A DNA stretch of 64,000 nt. It comes from Angiostrongylus vasorum (lineage: Eukaryota > Nematoda > Chromadorea > Rhabditida > Metastrongylidae). The stretch lies in the NCBI GenBank assembly GCA_018806985.1, contig JADANN010000166.1, positions 1 through 64,000 on the forward strand, in the 5' to 3' direction. The notes under the pieces are model-generated. The model made no database searches and was not told the origin of the DNA. It was given only the letters and a program-made list of their open reading frames with translations. Position numbers and translations under genes: made by a program. Shown here one piece after another: positions 36,696-48,574 of the stretch (its first letter is position 1; the number at the start of each line of letters is the position of its first letter).

Positions 36696-36859
36696 AAACT
36701 TACCTGGCTGGGGGGGGATCTCGCGATCAAGAAGGCGGGACCCCCCATGGTGAGGCCCGTGCATTGCACTTTCGCATGGGCTGACCCGTGTGGCTGCTTC
36801 GAGTTGAAGTAAGCCAACAGCTAAATTTTTGCGTGTGGGGCTGCGTACGCGCGGCCCTG
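36696..36859 (+). ncRNA. U1 snRNA, copy 1
   Basis: Spliceosomal RNA that pairs with 5' splice sites. The 5' end AAACTTACCTG (36696-36706) is intact. Stem-loop I has gatcaagaag (36725-36734, U1-70K loop), stem-loop II has attgcac (36763-36769, U1A loop), the Sm site is aaatttttg (36823-36831) and stem IV is G/C-rich (36832-36859). The length of 164 nt is normal. A G8 run in stem I, where copy 2 has G6, could be a consensus error. A linker and RTE 3' fragment follow downstream to 37145. Mate 42966-43127. Confidence 0.93.
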
Positions 36860-37145
36860 ACAAGTGAGGAGAACGATGCCGGGGGACGAGTTGAAGATGC
36901 ATGTGTGTTCATGCAGTCAATTGCACTTTTTTGCGCGCCGAGGCGATAAAAAAAGCAGAGACGCAGCAGCACACGCGGAAAATGTCGAAGACCAGGTTGG
37001 CCGGAAACGTATTGCATGTGAATGAAAGTCGATTGTCATGAGCCGTTAGCAATCGAATTCCTCGAGATGTCAAACACAGAGAAGGAAGACGATCGACCTG
37101 CAAGTCAGAGTTCCTCACGAAGACAATACAAGAATGAGATGTTGC
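36860..37145 (+). mobile_element. Linker and RTE 3' fragment fused to U1 copy 1
   Basis: After U1, a linker of about 85 nt leads into RTE C-terminal sequence (gttggccggaaacgtattgc; aattcctcgagatgtcaaac) on the same strand. It is cut at 37145 by a SINE-4 insertion. Confidence 0.8.
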
Positions 37146-37312
37146 TCAGCGAGGGTGTGGTGGCGAAAGCGTTAACCCCCGGAAAGGGTGGGTGAAGCTG
37201 TTGGGTCACCACCGCAGACACCAGCGGTCCGGAGCTTTGTAAATATCTCAGCAACATTATGGTTATTTTTCACATAACACCCTGCCATTAAAAATTAGTA
37301 GGCAGCAAATAA
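37146..37312 (+). mobile_element. SINE-4, left arm
   Basis: gagggtgtggtggcgaaagc, cccccggaaaggg, gtccggagctttgtaaatat and the terminus gcagcaaataaaa are shared with the copy ending at 60286. Mate 42511-42677. Confidence 0.75.
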
Positions 37313-37324
37313 AAATTGACGACA

Positions 37325-37585
37325 TTGTTCTTTTCTTATAGTTAAAAATCCTGGACAAATCTTTGTTTCGGTCTTCAAGAGGTAGTTACATTATGTAGGT
37401 CTCGTTCTTCTTGTATTAGTTCCTGAACGGTTATTCCTGTTAAGATTAGACTGTTTGTGTGTCCAATCTTGTTTTAAAGATAATGCTGTCACTTGTTGTT
37501 AAACAATCAAATGAAGTGATTGCACCTTTCCTCTTGCCTCATCGGACTCCAATGAAGAAGATTTCCTTTTAAACAATCGTTCATT
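37325..37585 (-). repeat. Repeat F, left arm
   Basis: Reverse complement matches 26945-27190. Mate on + at 42240-42500. Non-coding. Confidence 0.6.
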
Positions 37586-38079
37586 CGCCAGTTCCTTGAC
37601 GAGCAAAGACGAGGTTGTAATAAAGCATCCGTTAATTCACAATAACTGACGTTTTGGCCGTCTCGCCGTCTTCAGAACCGTTTTGTTGTTCTTAAATCCT
37701 CCAGTTATCATTGAAAGTAGAGTGAAAATACCGATCAATTATCTGAAGTCGATATTCCCAGCATACCCTACGTAGGACGAATGACGTTCAAGGGTTTGTG
37801 CTTAGATCAGCTAGATTTCTCATTTTGGTATTAAGAGAGTGGAACTAAACAAGAAGGTCACCATTTTGGACCATTTATTTCGAGAATACAACGAACGTGG
37901 ACGGAATTGGATAGAAAGTACTTCCGGGACATTGTGGAAACAATGACGTGGAGAACGTATGCAATGCTCTTCAAGCAATGATGTAATAAGAACGAACAAA
38001 AACGTTGTCCACTTGCACTTTGTATTTCATCAGTAAGCGGCTGATTATCATTTGATCGGCAACGGCAGCCAGCTTGCAT

Positions 38080-38215
38080 CTAATGGAGTAGCGCGACGCG
38101 GAGGGTAGGTGGCGTCTGTGATATCTGCGTCTCGCCTAACGAGGTCGAATTGATGTTGCAACGAGCGAAATGTACGACGCGGCCACACATACGCATACGG
38201 CTGGCGACCGCCCAT
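38080..38215 (+). promoter_or_regulatory. Conserved upstream region of U1 copy 2
   Basis: Nearly the same 135 bp as before U1 copy 1, from gtagcgcgacgcggaggg to the U1 start. Similarity extends weakly further upstream to about 37690, so a unit of over 1 kb was duplicated. Confidence 0.55.
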
Positions 38216-38377
38216 AAACTTACCTGGCTGGGGGGATCTCGCGATCAAGAAGGCGGGACCCCCATGGTGAGGCCCGTGCATTGCACTTTCGCATGGGCTG
38301 ACCCGTGTGGCTGCTTCGAGTTGAAGTAAGCCAACAGCTAAATTTTTGCGTGTGGGGGCTGCGTTCGCGCGGCCCTG
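38216..38377 (+). ncRNA. U1 snRNA, copy 2
   Basis: AAACTTACCTG at 38216-38226, gatcaagaag at 38243-38252, attgcac at 38280-38286, Sm site aaatttttg at 38340-38348, stem IV to 38377. All conserved U1 features are present, so this copy could be functional. Mate 41448-41609. Confidence 0.93.
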
Positions 38378-38803
38378 ACAAGTGAGGAGAACGGTGCTGA
38401 GGACGAGTTGAAGATGCATGTGTGTTCATGCAAGTCAAGTGCCCATTTTTGCGCGCCGAGGCGATAAAAAAGCAGAGACGCAGCAGCACACGCGGAAAAT
38501 GTCGAAGATCAGGTTGGCCGGAAACGTATTGCATGTGAATGAAAAGTCGATTGTCATGAGCCGTTAGCAATCGAATTCCTCTGGATGTCAAACGCACAGC
38601 ACGAAGACCGTCGACTCACAAGTCAGAGCTCTTCATGAAGTTGTGCAAAAAGTGGTATGACGCTCAGCAAATCCGTATGGCGAGCAGGATCTACTCAGCT
38701 GGGCCGTTTTTTGCATGCGACAAAGACAAATGGAAATTCAAGTGGCGCGCGCCCGAGACCCTGAAAGAGAAACACGATTAGTGGGACCACAAGTGGCACG
38801 AAT
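38378..38803 (+). mobile_element. Linker and RTE 3' end fused to U1 copy 2
   Basis: A linker (caagtgaggagaacggtgc) homologous to those of the other two U1 copies, then RTE C-terminal sequence from about 38460 (cgataaaaaagc, gttggccggaaacgtattgc) to the RTE 3' end near gggaccacaagtgg (38803). Another RTE fragment starts at once. Confidence 0.82.
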
Positions 38804-38807
38804 TCTT

Positions 38808-39990
38808 TTTACATGACCCGTGTTAAATTTAATTCCATCTTCGTCGATTTAAAGAAGGCCTTTGACTCAACTGAGGAAGCAGTCACGGAAGCCCTTGATA
38901 GTCAAGGGAGTCCCCACTCAGTACGTAAAGATTCTCTCGTGAGCTGTACAGAAATTTCACAACCAAGATATCACCATTCTACAACGATATTAACATTGAC
39001 GTCAAAAGAGGGGTTAGGCAAGGCGATACCATCTCGCCGAAATTATTTACCGCCACCCTCCAGAACGTCATGCGAACATTGGAATGGGATAATATGGGAG
39101 TGAAAATCGATGGTCGGTAGTTCCATCATCTTCGCTTTGCTGCTGACATCGTGCTTATAACATCAAACATTAGCCAAGCGGAACGTATGCTTATCGACTT
39201 TGATAAAGCCTGTGGAAAGATTGGTCTTCGAGTAAATCCCACAAAAACGATGTTCACGAAGAACGGATTGGTTTCGTATGCCCCATTAATGCTCAACGGA
39301 ATGAATATCTTAATGCTCCAGTTATGTCTATCTAGGTCCGGAAATCAACGTATTGAACGACTTATCTCCCAGAGCTGAGCAGAAGGAAACGAGCGGCTTG
39401 GGGATCTTTCAAGATCATCGAGGATGTAGTGAAGAGAACAAAGAACACCGGACTCCGTGCACACCTTTCCGACTCAACGGTACTTCCTGCCCTAATGTAT
39501 GCGGCAGAAACCTGGTCGTTGCGTAAGCATCACTTAGCGAGATCACTCAGCGTTACTGAACGCGCAGTCGAAAGGACGATGTTAGGAGTATCCCGTTTCA
39601 CGGAAGTAACGGAAGGGATCCGACGCTCCGACCTACATCAACGATCAAAAAATCAAAGATGTGGTTCTGTACGCCAAACAGTCGAAGAAGATAAGGTGGG
39701 CCGGACACGTAATGCGTATGAATGACAACCCGGTGGACAAGAGCTGTTAGTGACTGGATTCCTCGGGATGTCAAACGTACTGCAGGAAGATCACCGACCC
39801 GATGGTCAGAGTTCTTCACAAAGAGCCTTGAAGAAAGGTATGATGCTCGACGAGTCCCTAGTGCGAGTAGAAGCCACTGGGCTATTCTTGCAGGCCACAG
39901 GGGAAAATAGAAGATTTAGTGGCGCCCGCTCGAGTCACTCTACGATAAACGGGACTACAGGTGATACAGGTGATACAGGTGAAGTTCCCT
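38808..39990 (+). mobile_element. RTE element, 5'-truncated, at the palindrome centre
   Basis: RT from FVDLKKAFDS (38838) through the C-terminal domain to gggactacag and three gatacaggt units (39957-39985). FADD is changed to FAAD (39137-39148). Frameshifted. The left 720 bp have an inverted mate (40293-41017); the rest lies in the unique spacer. Confidence 0.9.
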
Positions 39991-40292
39991 TGGTTATTAT
40001 TGGAGATAGAATGAAAACGCCGATCACTTATCTTAAGCCGATTTTTCGAGTATTCCTTGCGAAGGACGAGTGGTCTTCAGAACTTTGGGCTTAGATCAGC
40101 TATTTCTATCGAACTCTGCCATCAGCAATCACCCGCCAGCGGGGTTGATCTGGGAAGCCCAAATCGGCAATGAACCCAGTCAAGCTGAGGCTTTAGTTAT
40201 AATCACAATCTTAACTGTTTTTTACTTACTGCCTACTGTTTTTTAATGGCAGGGTATATTGCGAAATATAACACTTAACGGTTACTTTTAAC
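39531..40292. other. Unique spacer of the palindrome
   Basis: Contains the RTE 3' end with tail, a flank (39986-40100) repeated at 35880, then DNA of no recognised type. At 40205-40250 there is a minus fragment resembling the SINE-4/repeat F junction (ctgcctactg, ttaatggcaggg). Confidence 0.85.
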
Positions 40293-41017
40293 GCTGCTTA
40301 CGCAGCGACCAGGTTTCTGACGGATACGTTAGGGCAGGAAGTACTGTTGAGTCGAAAAGGTGTGCACGGAGTCCGGTGTTCTTTGTTCTCTTCACTACAT
40401 CCTCGATGATCTTGAAAGATCCCCAAGCCGCTCGTTTCCTTCTGCTCAGCTCTGGAGATAAGTCGTTCAATCACATTGATTTCCCGGACCTAGATAGACA
40501 TAACTGGAGCATTGAGATATTCATTCCGTTGAGCATTAATGGGGCATACGAAACCAATCCGTTCTTCGTGAACATCGTTTTTGTGGGATTTACTCGAAGA
40601 CCAATCTTTCCACAGGCTTTATCAAAGTCGATAAGCATACGTTCCGCTTGGCTAATGTTTGATGTTATAAGCACGATGTCAGCAGCAAAGCGAAGATGAT
40701 GGAACTACCGACCATCGATTTTCACTCCCATATTATCCCATTCCAATGTTCGCATGACGTTCTGGAGGGTGGCGGTAAATAATTTCGGCGAGATGGTATC
40801 GCCTTGCCTAACCCCTCTTTTGACGTCAATGTTAATATCGTTGTAGAATGGTGATATCTTGGTTGTGAAATTTCTGTACAGCTCACGAGAGAATCTTTAC
40901 GTACTGAGTGGGGACTCCCTTGACTATCAAGGGCTTCCGTGACTGCTTCCTCAGTTGAGTCAAAGGCCTTCTTTAAATCGACGAAGATGGAATTAAATTT
41001 AACACGGGTCATGTAAA
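40293..41017 (-). mobile_element. RTE RT fragment, right arm
   Basis: Inverted mate of 38808-39530, cut at the spacer edge near gctgcttacgcagcgac. It carries the same FAAD change. Confidence 0.9.
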
Positions 41018-41021
41018 AAGA

Positions 41022-41609
41022 ATTCGTGCCACTTGTGGTCCCACTAATCGTGTTTCTCTTTCAGGGTCTCGGGCGCGCGCCACTTGAATTTCCATTTGTC
41101 TTTGTCGCATGCAAAAAACGGCCCAGCTGAGTAGATCCTGCTCGCCATACGGATTTGCTGAGCGTCATACCACTTTTGCACAACTTCATGAAGAGCTCTG
41201 ACTTGTGAGTCGACGGTCTTCGTGCTGTGCGTTTGACATCCAGAGGAATTCGATTGCTAACGGCTCATGACAATCGACTTTTCATTCACATGCAATACGT
41301 TTCCGGCCAACCTGATCTTCGACATTTTCCGCGTGTGCTGCTGCGTCTCTGCTTTTTTATCGCCTCGGCGCGCAAAAAAATGGCACTTGACTTGCATGAA
41401 CACACATGCATCTTCAACTCGTCCTCAGCACCGTTCTCCTCACTTGTCAGGGCCGCGCGAACGCAGCCCCACACGCAAAAATTTAGCTGTTGGCTTACTT
41501 CAACTCGAAGCAGCCACACGGGTCAGCCCATGCGAAAGTGCAGTGCACGGGCCTCACCATGGGGGTCCCGCCTTCTTGATCGCGAGATCCCCCCCAGCCA
41601 GGTAAGTTT
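41022..41609 (-). ncRNA. U1 snRNA copy 2 mate with fused RTE 3' end
   Basis: U1 occupies 41609-41448 on minus with an intact 5' end (taagttt at 41603-41609 on +). Linker and RTE 3' sequence run to 41022. Stem I has a C7 run where the left arm has G6. Confidence 0.9.
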
Positions 41610-42239
41610 ATGGGCGGTCGCCAGCCGTATGCGTATGTGTGGCCGCGTCGTACATTTCGCTCGTTGCAACATCAATTCGACCTCGTTAGGCGAGACGCAG
41701 ATATCACAGACGCCACCTACCCTCCGCGTCGCGCTACTCCATTAGATGCAAGCTGGCTGCCGTTGCCGATCAAATGATAATCAGCCGCTTACTGATGAAA
41801 TACAAAGTGCAAGTGGACAACGTTTTTGTTCGTTCTTATTACATCATTGCTTGAAGAGCATTGCATACGTTCTCCACGTCATTGTTTCCACAATGTCCCG
41901 GAAGTACTTTCTATCCAATTCCGTCCACGTTCGTTGTATTCTCGAAATAAATGGTCCAAAATGGTGACCTTCTTGTTTAGTTCCACTCTCTTAATACCAA
42001 AATGAGAAATCTAGCTGATCTAAGCACAAACCCTTGAACGTCATTCGTCCTACGTAGGGTATGCTGGGAATATCGACTTCAGATAATTGATCGGTATTTT
42101 CACTCTACTTTCAATGATAACTGGAGGATTTAAGAACAACAAAACGGTTCTGAAGACGGCGAGACGGCCAAAACGTCAGTTATTGTGAATTAACGGATGC
42201 TTTATTACAAACCTCGTCTTTGCTCGTCAAGGAACTGGC

Positions 42240-42500
42240 GAATGAACGATTGTTTAAAAGGAAATCTTCTTCATTGGAGTCCGATGAGGCAAGAGGAAAG
42301 GTGCAATCACTTCATTTGATTGTTTAACAACAAGTGACAGCATTATCTTTAAAACAAGATTGGACACACAAACAGTCTAATCTTAACAGGAATAACCGTT
42401 CAGGAACTAATACAAGAAGAACGAGACCTACATAATGTAACTACCTCTTGAAGACCGAAACAAAGATTTGTCCAGGATTTTTTAACTATAAGAAAAGAAC
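42240..42500 (+). repeat. Repeat F, right arm
   Basis: Mate of 37325-37585 and homologue of 26945-27190. Confidence 0.6.
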
Positions 42501-42510
42501 AATGTCGTCA

Positions 42511-42677
42511 ATTTTTATTTGCTGCCTACTAATTTTTAATGGCAGGGTGTTATGTGAAAAATAACCATAATGTTGCTGAGATATTTACAAAGCTCCGGAC
42601 CGCTGGTGTCTGCGGTGGTGACCCAACAGCTTCACCCACCCTTTCCGGGGGTTAACGCTTTCGCCACCACACCCTCG
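42511..42677 (-). mobile_element. SINE-4, right arm
   Basis: Inverted mate of 37146-37312. Confidence 0.75.
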
Positions 42678-42965
42678 CTGAGCAACATCTCATTCTTGTA
42701 TTGTCTTCGTGAGGAACTCTGACTTGCGGGTCGATCGTCTTCCTTCTCTGTGTTTGACATCTCGAGGAATTCGATTGCTAACGGCTCATGACAATCGACT
42801 TTTCATTCACATGCAATACGTTTCCGGCCAACCTGGTCTTCGACATTTTCCGCGTGTGCTGCTGCGTCTCTGCTTTTTTATCGCCTCGGCGCGCAAAAAG
42901 TGCAATTGACTGCATGAACACACATGCATCTTCAACTCGTCCCCGGCATCGTTCTCCTCACTTGT

Positions 42966-43127
42966 CAGGGCCGCGCGTACGCAGCCCCACACGCAAAAAT
43001 TTAGCTGTTGGCTTACTTCAACTCGAAGCAGCCACACGGGTCAGCCCATGCGAAAGTGCAATGCACGGGCCTCACCATGGGGGTCCCGCCTTCTTGATCG
43101 CGAGATCCCCCCCAGCCAGGTAAGTTT
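42966..43127 (-). ncRNA. U1 snRNA copy 1 mate
   Basis: Complete U1 on minus (5' end at 43127). It differs from the left copy by homopolymer lengths in stem I. The RTE 3' fragment lies at 42678-42965. Confidence 0.9.
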
Positions 43128-43456
43128 ATGAGCACTCGCCGGCCGCATGCGTATTTGTGCCCGCGTCGTACATTTCGCTCGTTGCAACATCAATTCGTCC
43201 TCGTTAGGCGAGACGCAGATATCACAGACGCCACTTCCCTCCGCGTCGCGCTACTCCATTACATGTAAGTTGGCTTCCGTTGTTGATCAACTGATAATCA
43301 GCCGCTTCCTGTTGTAATGCAACATGTAGCCGAAAAATGATTTTTTTTCGTTCTTATAAGTTATTTTCCAGTGTTTTGCTTACGTTCTCCAGTTCACGGA
43401 TTCCACAAAGTGCTGCAAGTACTTGCTATGAAATTCCGACCACTTTCGGTGTAAAG

Positions 43457-43732
43457 CTAAAAGGCAAAGCTCGCGGCGTTGATCAATCGTTGAGGGATGC
43501 GCCATGCATTGAACTTCATTAAGCGTCGTTGGCGGTGAATGAATATGCATCTGGCTTTTACAATGACTCACGGTGTCTACCAATATATCACGCCAGCGCT
43601 GCTACCCTTCCAGACAAGTCCGACACTAATTTGCTGACTTCGGAGGGATGTAGAGCTTGGTGGCGCTGGGGGTAGGTGATCGAACCCATGTGTGTTTCAG
43701 AGCGCCTCTGACCACTGCGCTACACGCGCCCC
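43457..43732 (-). mobile_element. SINE-1, right arm
   Basis: Inverted mate of 36091-36366. Confidence 0.9.
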
Positions 43733-43822
43733 ACCGCATTTTCGGCTGATCCGTGAAATATATATTCCAAAATAATGATCTTCTTGTTTCGTTCTACTCC
43801 CTGAATACCATTGTGAGAAATC

Positions 43823-44158
43823 TAGCTGATCTAAGCCCAAAGTTTTGAAGACCACTCGTCCTTCGCAAGGAATCCTCGAAAAATCGGCTTCAGATAAGTG
43901 ATCGGCGTTTTCATTCTATCTCCAATAACAACCAGAGAACTTCACCTGTATCACCTGTATCACCTGTAGTCCCGTTGATCGTCGAGTGACTCGAGCGGGC
44001 GCAAGTAAATCTTCCATTTTTCCCCCTGTCGCGTTGCAAGAGTAGCCCAGTGGGTTCTGCTCGCTCTAGGGATTCGTCGAGCATCATATCTTTCTTCTAG
44101 GCTCTTCGTGAAGAACTCTGACCATCGGGTCGGTGGTCCTCCCGCAGATATCCAAGTA
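43823..44158 (-). mobile_element. RTE 3' end with tandem tail, right arm
   Basis: Mate of 35665-36000. The tail repeats (cacctgtat in +) lie at 43943-43963, followed by RTE C-terminal codons to 44158. Confidence 0.85.
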
Positions 44159-44242
44159 ACGCTAATCAAAACAAGTGCGAATTTGCCGTGCATGGCCAAG
44201 CACATTCCTCACCCATGCAAGACTAAACAGTGCTGGCTTGAA

Positions 44243-44814
44243 GCTGGCTGGGAGGCTCTCGCGATCAAGAAGGCGGGACCCTCATGGTGAGGCCCGCGCA
44301 TTGCACCTTCGCATGGGCTGACCCGTGTGGCTGCTTCGAGTTGAAGTAAGCCAACAGCTAAATTTTTGTGTGTGGGGCTGCGTTCGCGCGGCCCCGATAA
44401 GCGTGGGGACTGTTGCTCATGGCGTGTTAGTGTTGTGTGTTTGTGTTCAAGCAGTTGATTGCCTTTTCTCATGAACTGTGGTAATAAAAAGTCGGAGAAA
44501 CCACAATACACGCCGAAAATGTCGAAAATCAGGTTGGTCGGGAACGTAATGCGTCTGAGCGACAAGCGATGGACATGAGCCGTTAGCGATTGGTTGCTCG
44601 GAATATCAAACACACACCAGGAAGACCACCGACGCCTAAGTCAGAGTTCTTCACGAAGGCACTACAAGAATATGATGTTCAGCGAATCTTTAAGGGAAGC
44701 AGGGTACACTCGGCTGGACTACTTTTACCCGCGACGTGGACAAATGGAAATTTAAGTGATGCGCGCCCGAGTCAGCGGACGATCAACGGGACCATAACTG
44801 GCACAGATGATTGA
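44243..44814 (+). pseudogene. U1-RTE chimera copy 3, right arm
   Basis: Mate of 35010-35581. The 5'-truncated U1 (44243-44396) is followed by a linker and the RTE 3' end to about 44814. Confidence 0.8.
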
Positions 44815-44877
44815 CGCAGTTACTGGACAAAAACTGTAGTTCGTCTCACCCTACAAATCAATGTGGTTTTTACTCAC

Positions 44878-47203
44878 AGTTCATTTCCGCGAACTAATCA
44901 GCATAGCTGACGTGTTCTTCGATTTGAACACCTATGAAGGCTTTGCTGGGTGTTCATATTTTTTTTCTAGGCAGACGCGAAGCTGTTAATATAAAACTTA
45001 TTCAACAGCAGCCGACATTTCGGAGGTTCTGCCTTCTTCAGAGCTTGGAAAGTGAAACTGATCTGTAGTCAATTCAGCCAAACACTTTCATAAGCTCAAC
45101 AGACAAAACCTAACACATAAATTTCACTCGCGTAGTTGAAACAGCTTCTTTTAACACTTACTGTTTTGTTCGCGCTCCAATTTCTGTTTAAGCCAGCCTT
45201 ATTTAGTGTTGCATTTGTGGGGGAATGTGCTTGGCGCAGGTCAAAAAAGTCAGCCTGAGGTATGTGGCCACGTCACGTGTGATTACAGGGCACTCCTCCC
45301 AGCAATTCATTTCTAGATTGTTGGATTTGATCTAAACGCTTTAAGAGTTCTATGGGCTGATATCGTGTGTAAAAATAAGACCTTTAGTTCATAATTATCT
45401 CCGTTATGCCTTCTCCCTATCCATTACAAGCCAAGTAGAGTGTTCTGTTTCAGTTTAAGTTTTACCGACTAGGTGTTTTCCTTTATTCGGACGCAGAGCC
45501 CTCTAGCCGTTTCGCCAGTGCATTCGTCCCGCAGGCTTCACAAGAGATCGGGTAAACCGCACCCGAACTCAATCAATCACTGCCTTAACCGTTACGGTAT
45601 ATTATGCAGTTTTTGTTGTACATATAGAATCATATAGACGGTTGCGAACTAGCTGCCGTCTTAGAATGATCGGTAGTATTTTAATCATTGCTAGTAAATT
45701 CTCCAGACTCGCTCTTTCTAAGCATCCCTTTATAGCTGCGCGTGCTTCACTAGAAAGAAAGGACGATCTTGTTTTCGTTGAACTTGTCCTTTGGGAATAT
45801 TGTTTTTCCTCTACAACAATCCCGAAGTGCCGTGCCAATTTCAGTAAATCTTTTTTTTGGTCGCTTCCTGTGGCCACACTGGTGCCTGTTCGAAACACGT
45901 TTCTTGCAAGCGTTCTTTTTTGTGTGTAAAGGATGAAATGTAAAAGTATTGAACCTGCATGTTGCTCCTGTTCGGCCTTCTGTACCATTTGGTGGTTACA
46001 GATTAATATGAACTTTCAGGAACGGATGCCAATTTTCTTTCGGTTTCCCTCGCATGAAATTTATGTACTCTGACTGTTCGTCTAACAATTCAAAACATTT
46101 GTCAATTTCCGCTTTTGCTGAACAAATGGAAAGATAATGTTCGATATATCTACAGTAGAATAGTGACCTCTTCGCAATTCCATTGAAAATGCAGGTCAGA
46201 TCAGATTTCTCATGGTCGCATTTCTAGTGACCATAATCGAGACCTATTTAGAACGAGTTGTTTCAATCCAGTTATGACTCTTAATTGAAGAACAGCTCTT
46301 GCCATATGTGGTCAATGTAGGTTTTTCGCACATGTCTGCTACATTCATTGCGTACTCTGTCAATGCTGTCCTGATCCAACATCGCAGTCTCAAATGAGGA
46401 TTTGATAATAATTTCCCGTCCCAGGCTGCTCCTTTCTCATCCCATTAGGGCCGTTTGATTAGTAGGAAGTTGATTGTTCAGTTGAAATTGAGATTTGAGC
46501 AGTATGAGGTTAAATAATAACTGATGACATTTAAAATTTCTGGTCAGTGAACTCGACTGCAAAAAGGTTTCTTTAAAACATATTTCTAGCTGCAGAACAC
46601 AAACCTTCCCGACCAATATTCGACAAGCACTAGATTGACCGCATAAAATTTTTGCGGCTGAAGAAATCAGCAGAAATCGCGCTCATCGAAGTCAATGTGT
46701 GGTGTCTGTAGAGCCCACCAACCTACACGTTCCTTTCTGGTGCCTGTTGCTATGAGAATTAAAGCGGGCGGTGAGAGATACGTGTCGCCGACGAAGGTGC
46801 CATAGCATTTGATTCGAGTTATTATTCAACAGAATCGGCAGAGTGTGTGCTCCGCATAGCGGATTTCTTGTCGAAGACTTTTCTAGCTCAAAAGACTCAG
46901 CTTCATTCAATGTCACTGATATGTTAAATTTGATTTTCTTAATGAAATATTAGAGCACACCCAATGTGCAAATAGGGGCGGTCGTTGCAACGTTCCTTAA
47001 GAGCATCTTCACTCAGTCGCGCGATAGTATGCGATGTCTTCCACTGATTTGGATTCCCTCCTTCTGAAGAGATAGTTATATAGCTGTTCAGAGATGAGTG
47101 GTTAACCAGTAGGTTCCAATTCGAAGTATTCCCAGCATGGTCTAAGAACTGTGCTTCAATAACGCTCATGAAAGCAAGTGCGAAGTTGTGGTGCATGGTA
47201 TTT
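44878..47203 (-). mobile_element. Penelope-like element fragment, right arm
   Basis: Mate of 32620-34945. The minus frame 45988-45602 stays open over 128 codons here, whereas the left copy is split at an A run, but it is not obviously the element's true frame throughout. Confidence 0.6.
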
Positions 47204-47229
47204 TTTGCTTATTAGTAAGTGTATTACTT

Positions 47230-48574
47230 ATTACTTGGTATCGCGATAGTACAAAAGACCATTCTGTCTCACTTTCATCGATTTAAAGAAGAATTTCGAC
47301 TCAAATGGGATAGTACCAGTCATGGAAGCCCTTGATAGTCAAGGAGTCCCTACTGAGTATGTAAAGACTCTTCGTGAGCTGTATAAAAAATTTCGCAACC
47401 AATGTATCACCATTCTACGACGATATTAACATCGACGTCAAAAGAGGGTTTAGGAAAGGCGATACCATCTTACAAAAGTTATTTACCGCCACCCTGGAGA
47501 ACAGCGAAATGGGACAACATGGCAGTGAAAGTCGATGGTACGCAATTACACCATCTCCGCTTTGCTGATGGCATCGTTCTTATAACACTAAACATTAGCC
47601 AATCGGAACGAACGCTTGCCGACTTTGATAAAGCCCGTGAAAGATTGGTCTTCGACTAAATCTCACAAAAACCAGGTTCATGAGGAACATATTGGTTACG
47701 TATGCCCCATTAATGCTCAACCGAATGAATATCTCAATGCTCCAGTTATGTCTATTTGGTCGGAAAATAAACATGATGAACGACTTTGCTCCAGAGTTGA
47801 GTAGAAGGAAACGAGCAGTTTTCTGAACTTTCAAGAGCATCGACGATGTACTGAAGAGAACAAGGAACACCCGACTCCTTGCCCACCTTTTCCACTTAAC
47901 GATACTTCCTGCCCTTAGATATGCGTCAGAAACCTGATCGCTGCGTAAACAGGATGAAACATCACTCAGGATTGCTGAACACACAGTCGAAAGGACGATG
48001 CTAGGAGTATCCCGTGTCACACAAGTGAAGGAAGGGATCTGAAGCTCCGACCTGCGTCAACGATCAAAAAATCAAAGATGCCGTTCTGTACGCCAAACAG
48101 TCGAACATAAGGTGGGCCGGGCACGTAATGCGTATGAATGACAACCGATGGACAAGAGCCGTTAGTCACTAGATTCCTCGAGATGTCGAACGTACTGCAG
48201 GAAGACCACTGATCCAATGGTCAGAGTTTTTCATGAAGAGCCTAGAAGAAAGATATGATGCTCCACGAGTCCCTAGAGCGAGCAGAACCCACTAGGGCTA
48301 CTCTTGCAGGGCGACAGGAAAAATTGGAAGATTTACTGGCGCCCACTCGAGTAACTCGATGATCAACAGGACTACAGGTGATTCATGCATGCGTGTATGG
48401 GTGCGTTCTCGCTTATACAGTTTGTATTCTACGAGTCAGTTCGGCCAAAACCTGCAATCGAGTGACAGGGGGAACATAGGGGATGCGGTTAGGGAGTGAC
48501 CTCCAACAAATAAGCTCCATGTCCACTCTGGGAGAGCCTGGCAAGCTACCCGTTGGTATACCTAGCCCCCCACT
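47230..48574 (+). mobile_element. RTE fragments, right arm, head-to-tail junction
   Basis: RT and C-terminal domain (47230-48384, FADG variant) ends at ggactacaggtg and continues directly into RTE 5' leader sequence (48385-48574, atgcatgcgtgtatgggtgc; ctggcaagctacccgttgg). Confidence 0.88.

Larger units (their letters stand above)
30226..39530 (+). repeat. Giant inverted repeat, left arm
   Basis: Reverse complement of about 40293-49597 (position sums about 79823). The outer break on this side lies inside the viral relic at acctctatgggcaac. Arms match essentially throughout, and most differences I sampled are homopolymer-length changes, with a few substitutions (30240-30246, about 37085). The arm holds relic C-terminal half, RTE 5'/3' fragments, Penelope-like element, U1 copies, SINE-1, SINE-4 and repeat F. 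Confidence 0.95.
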
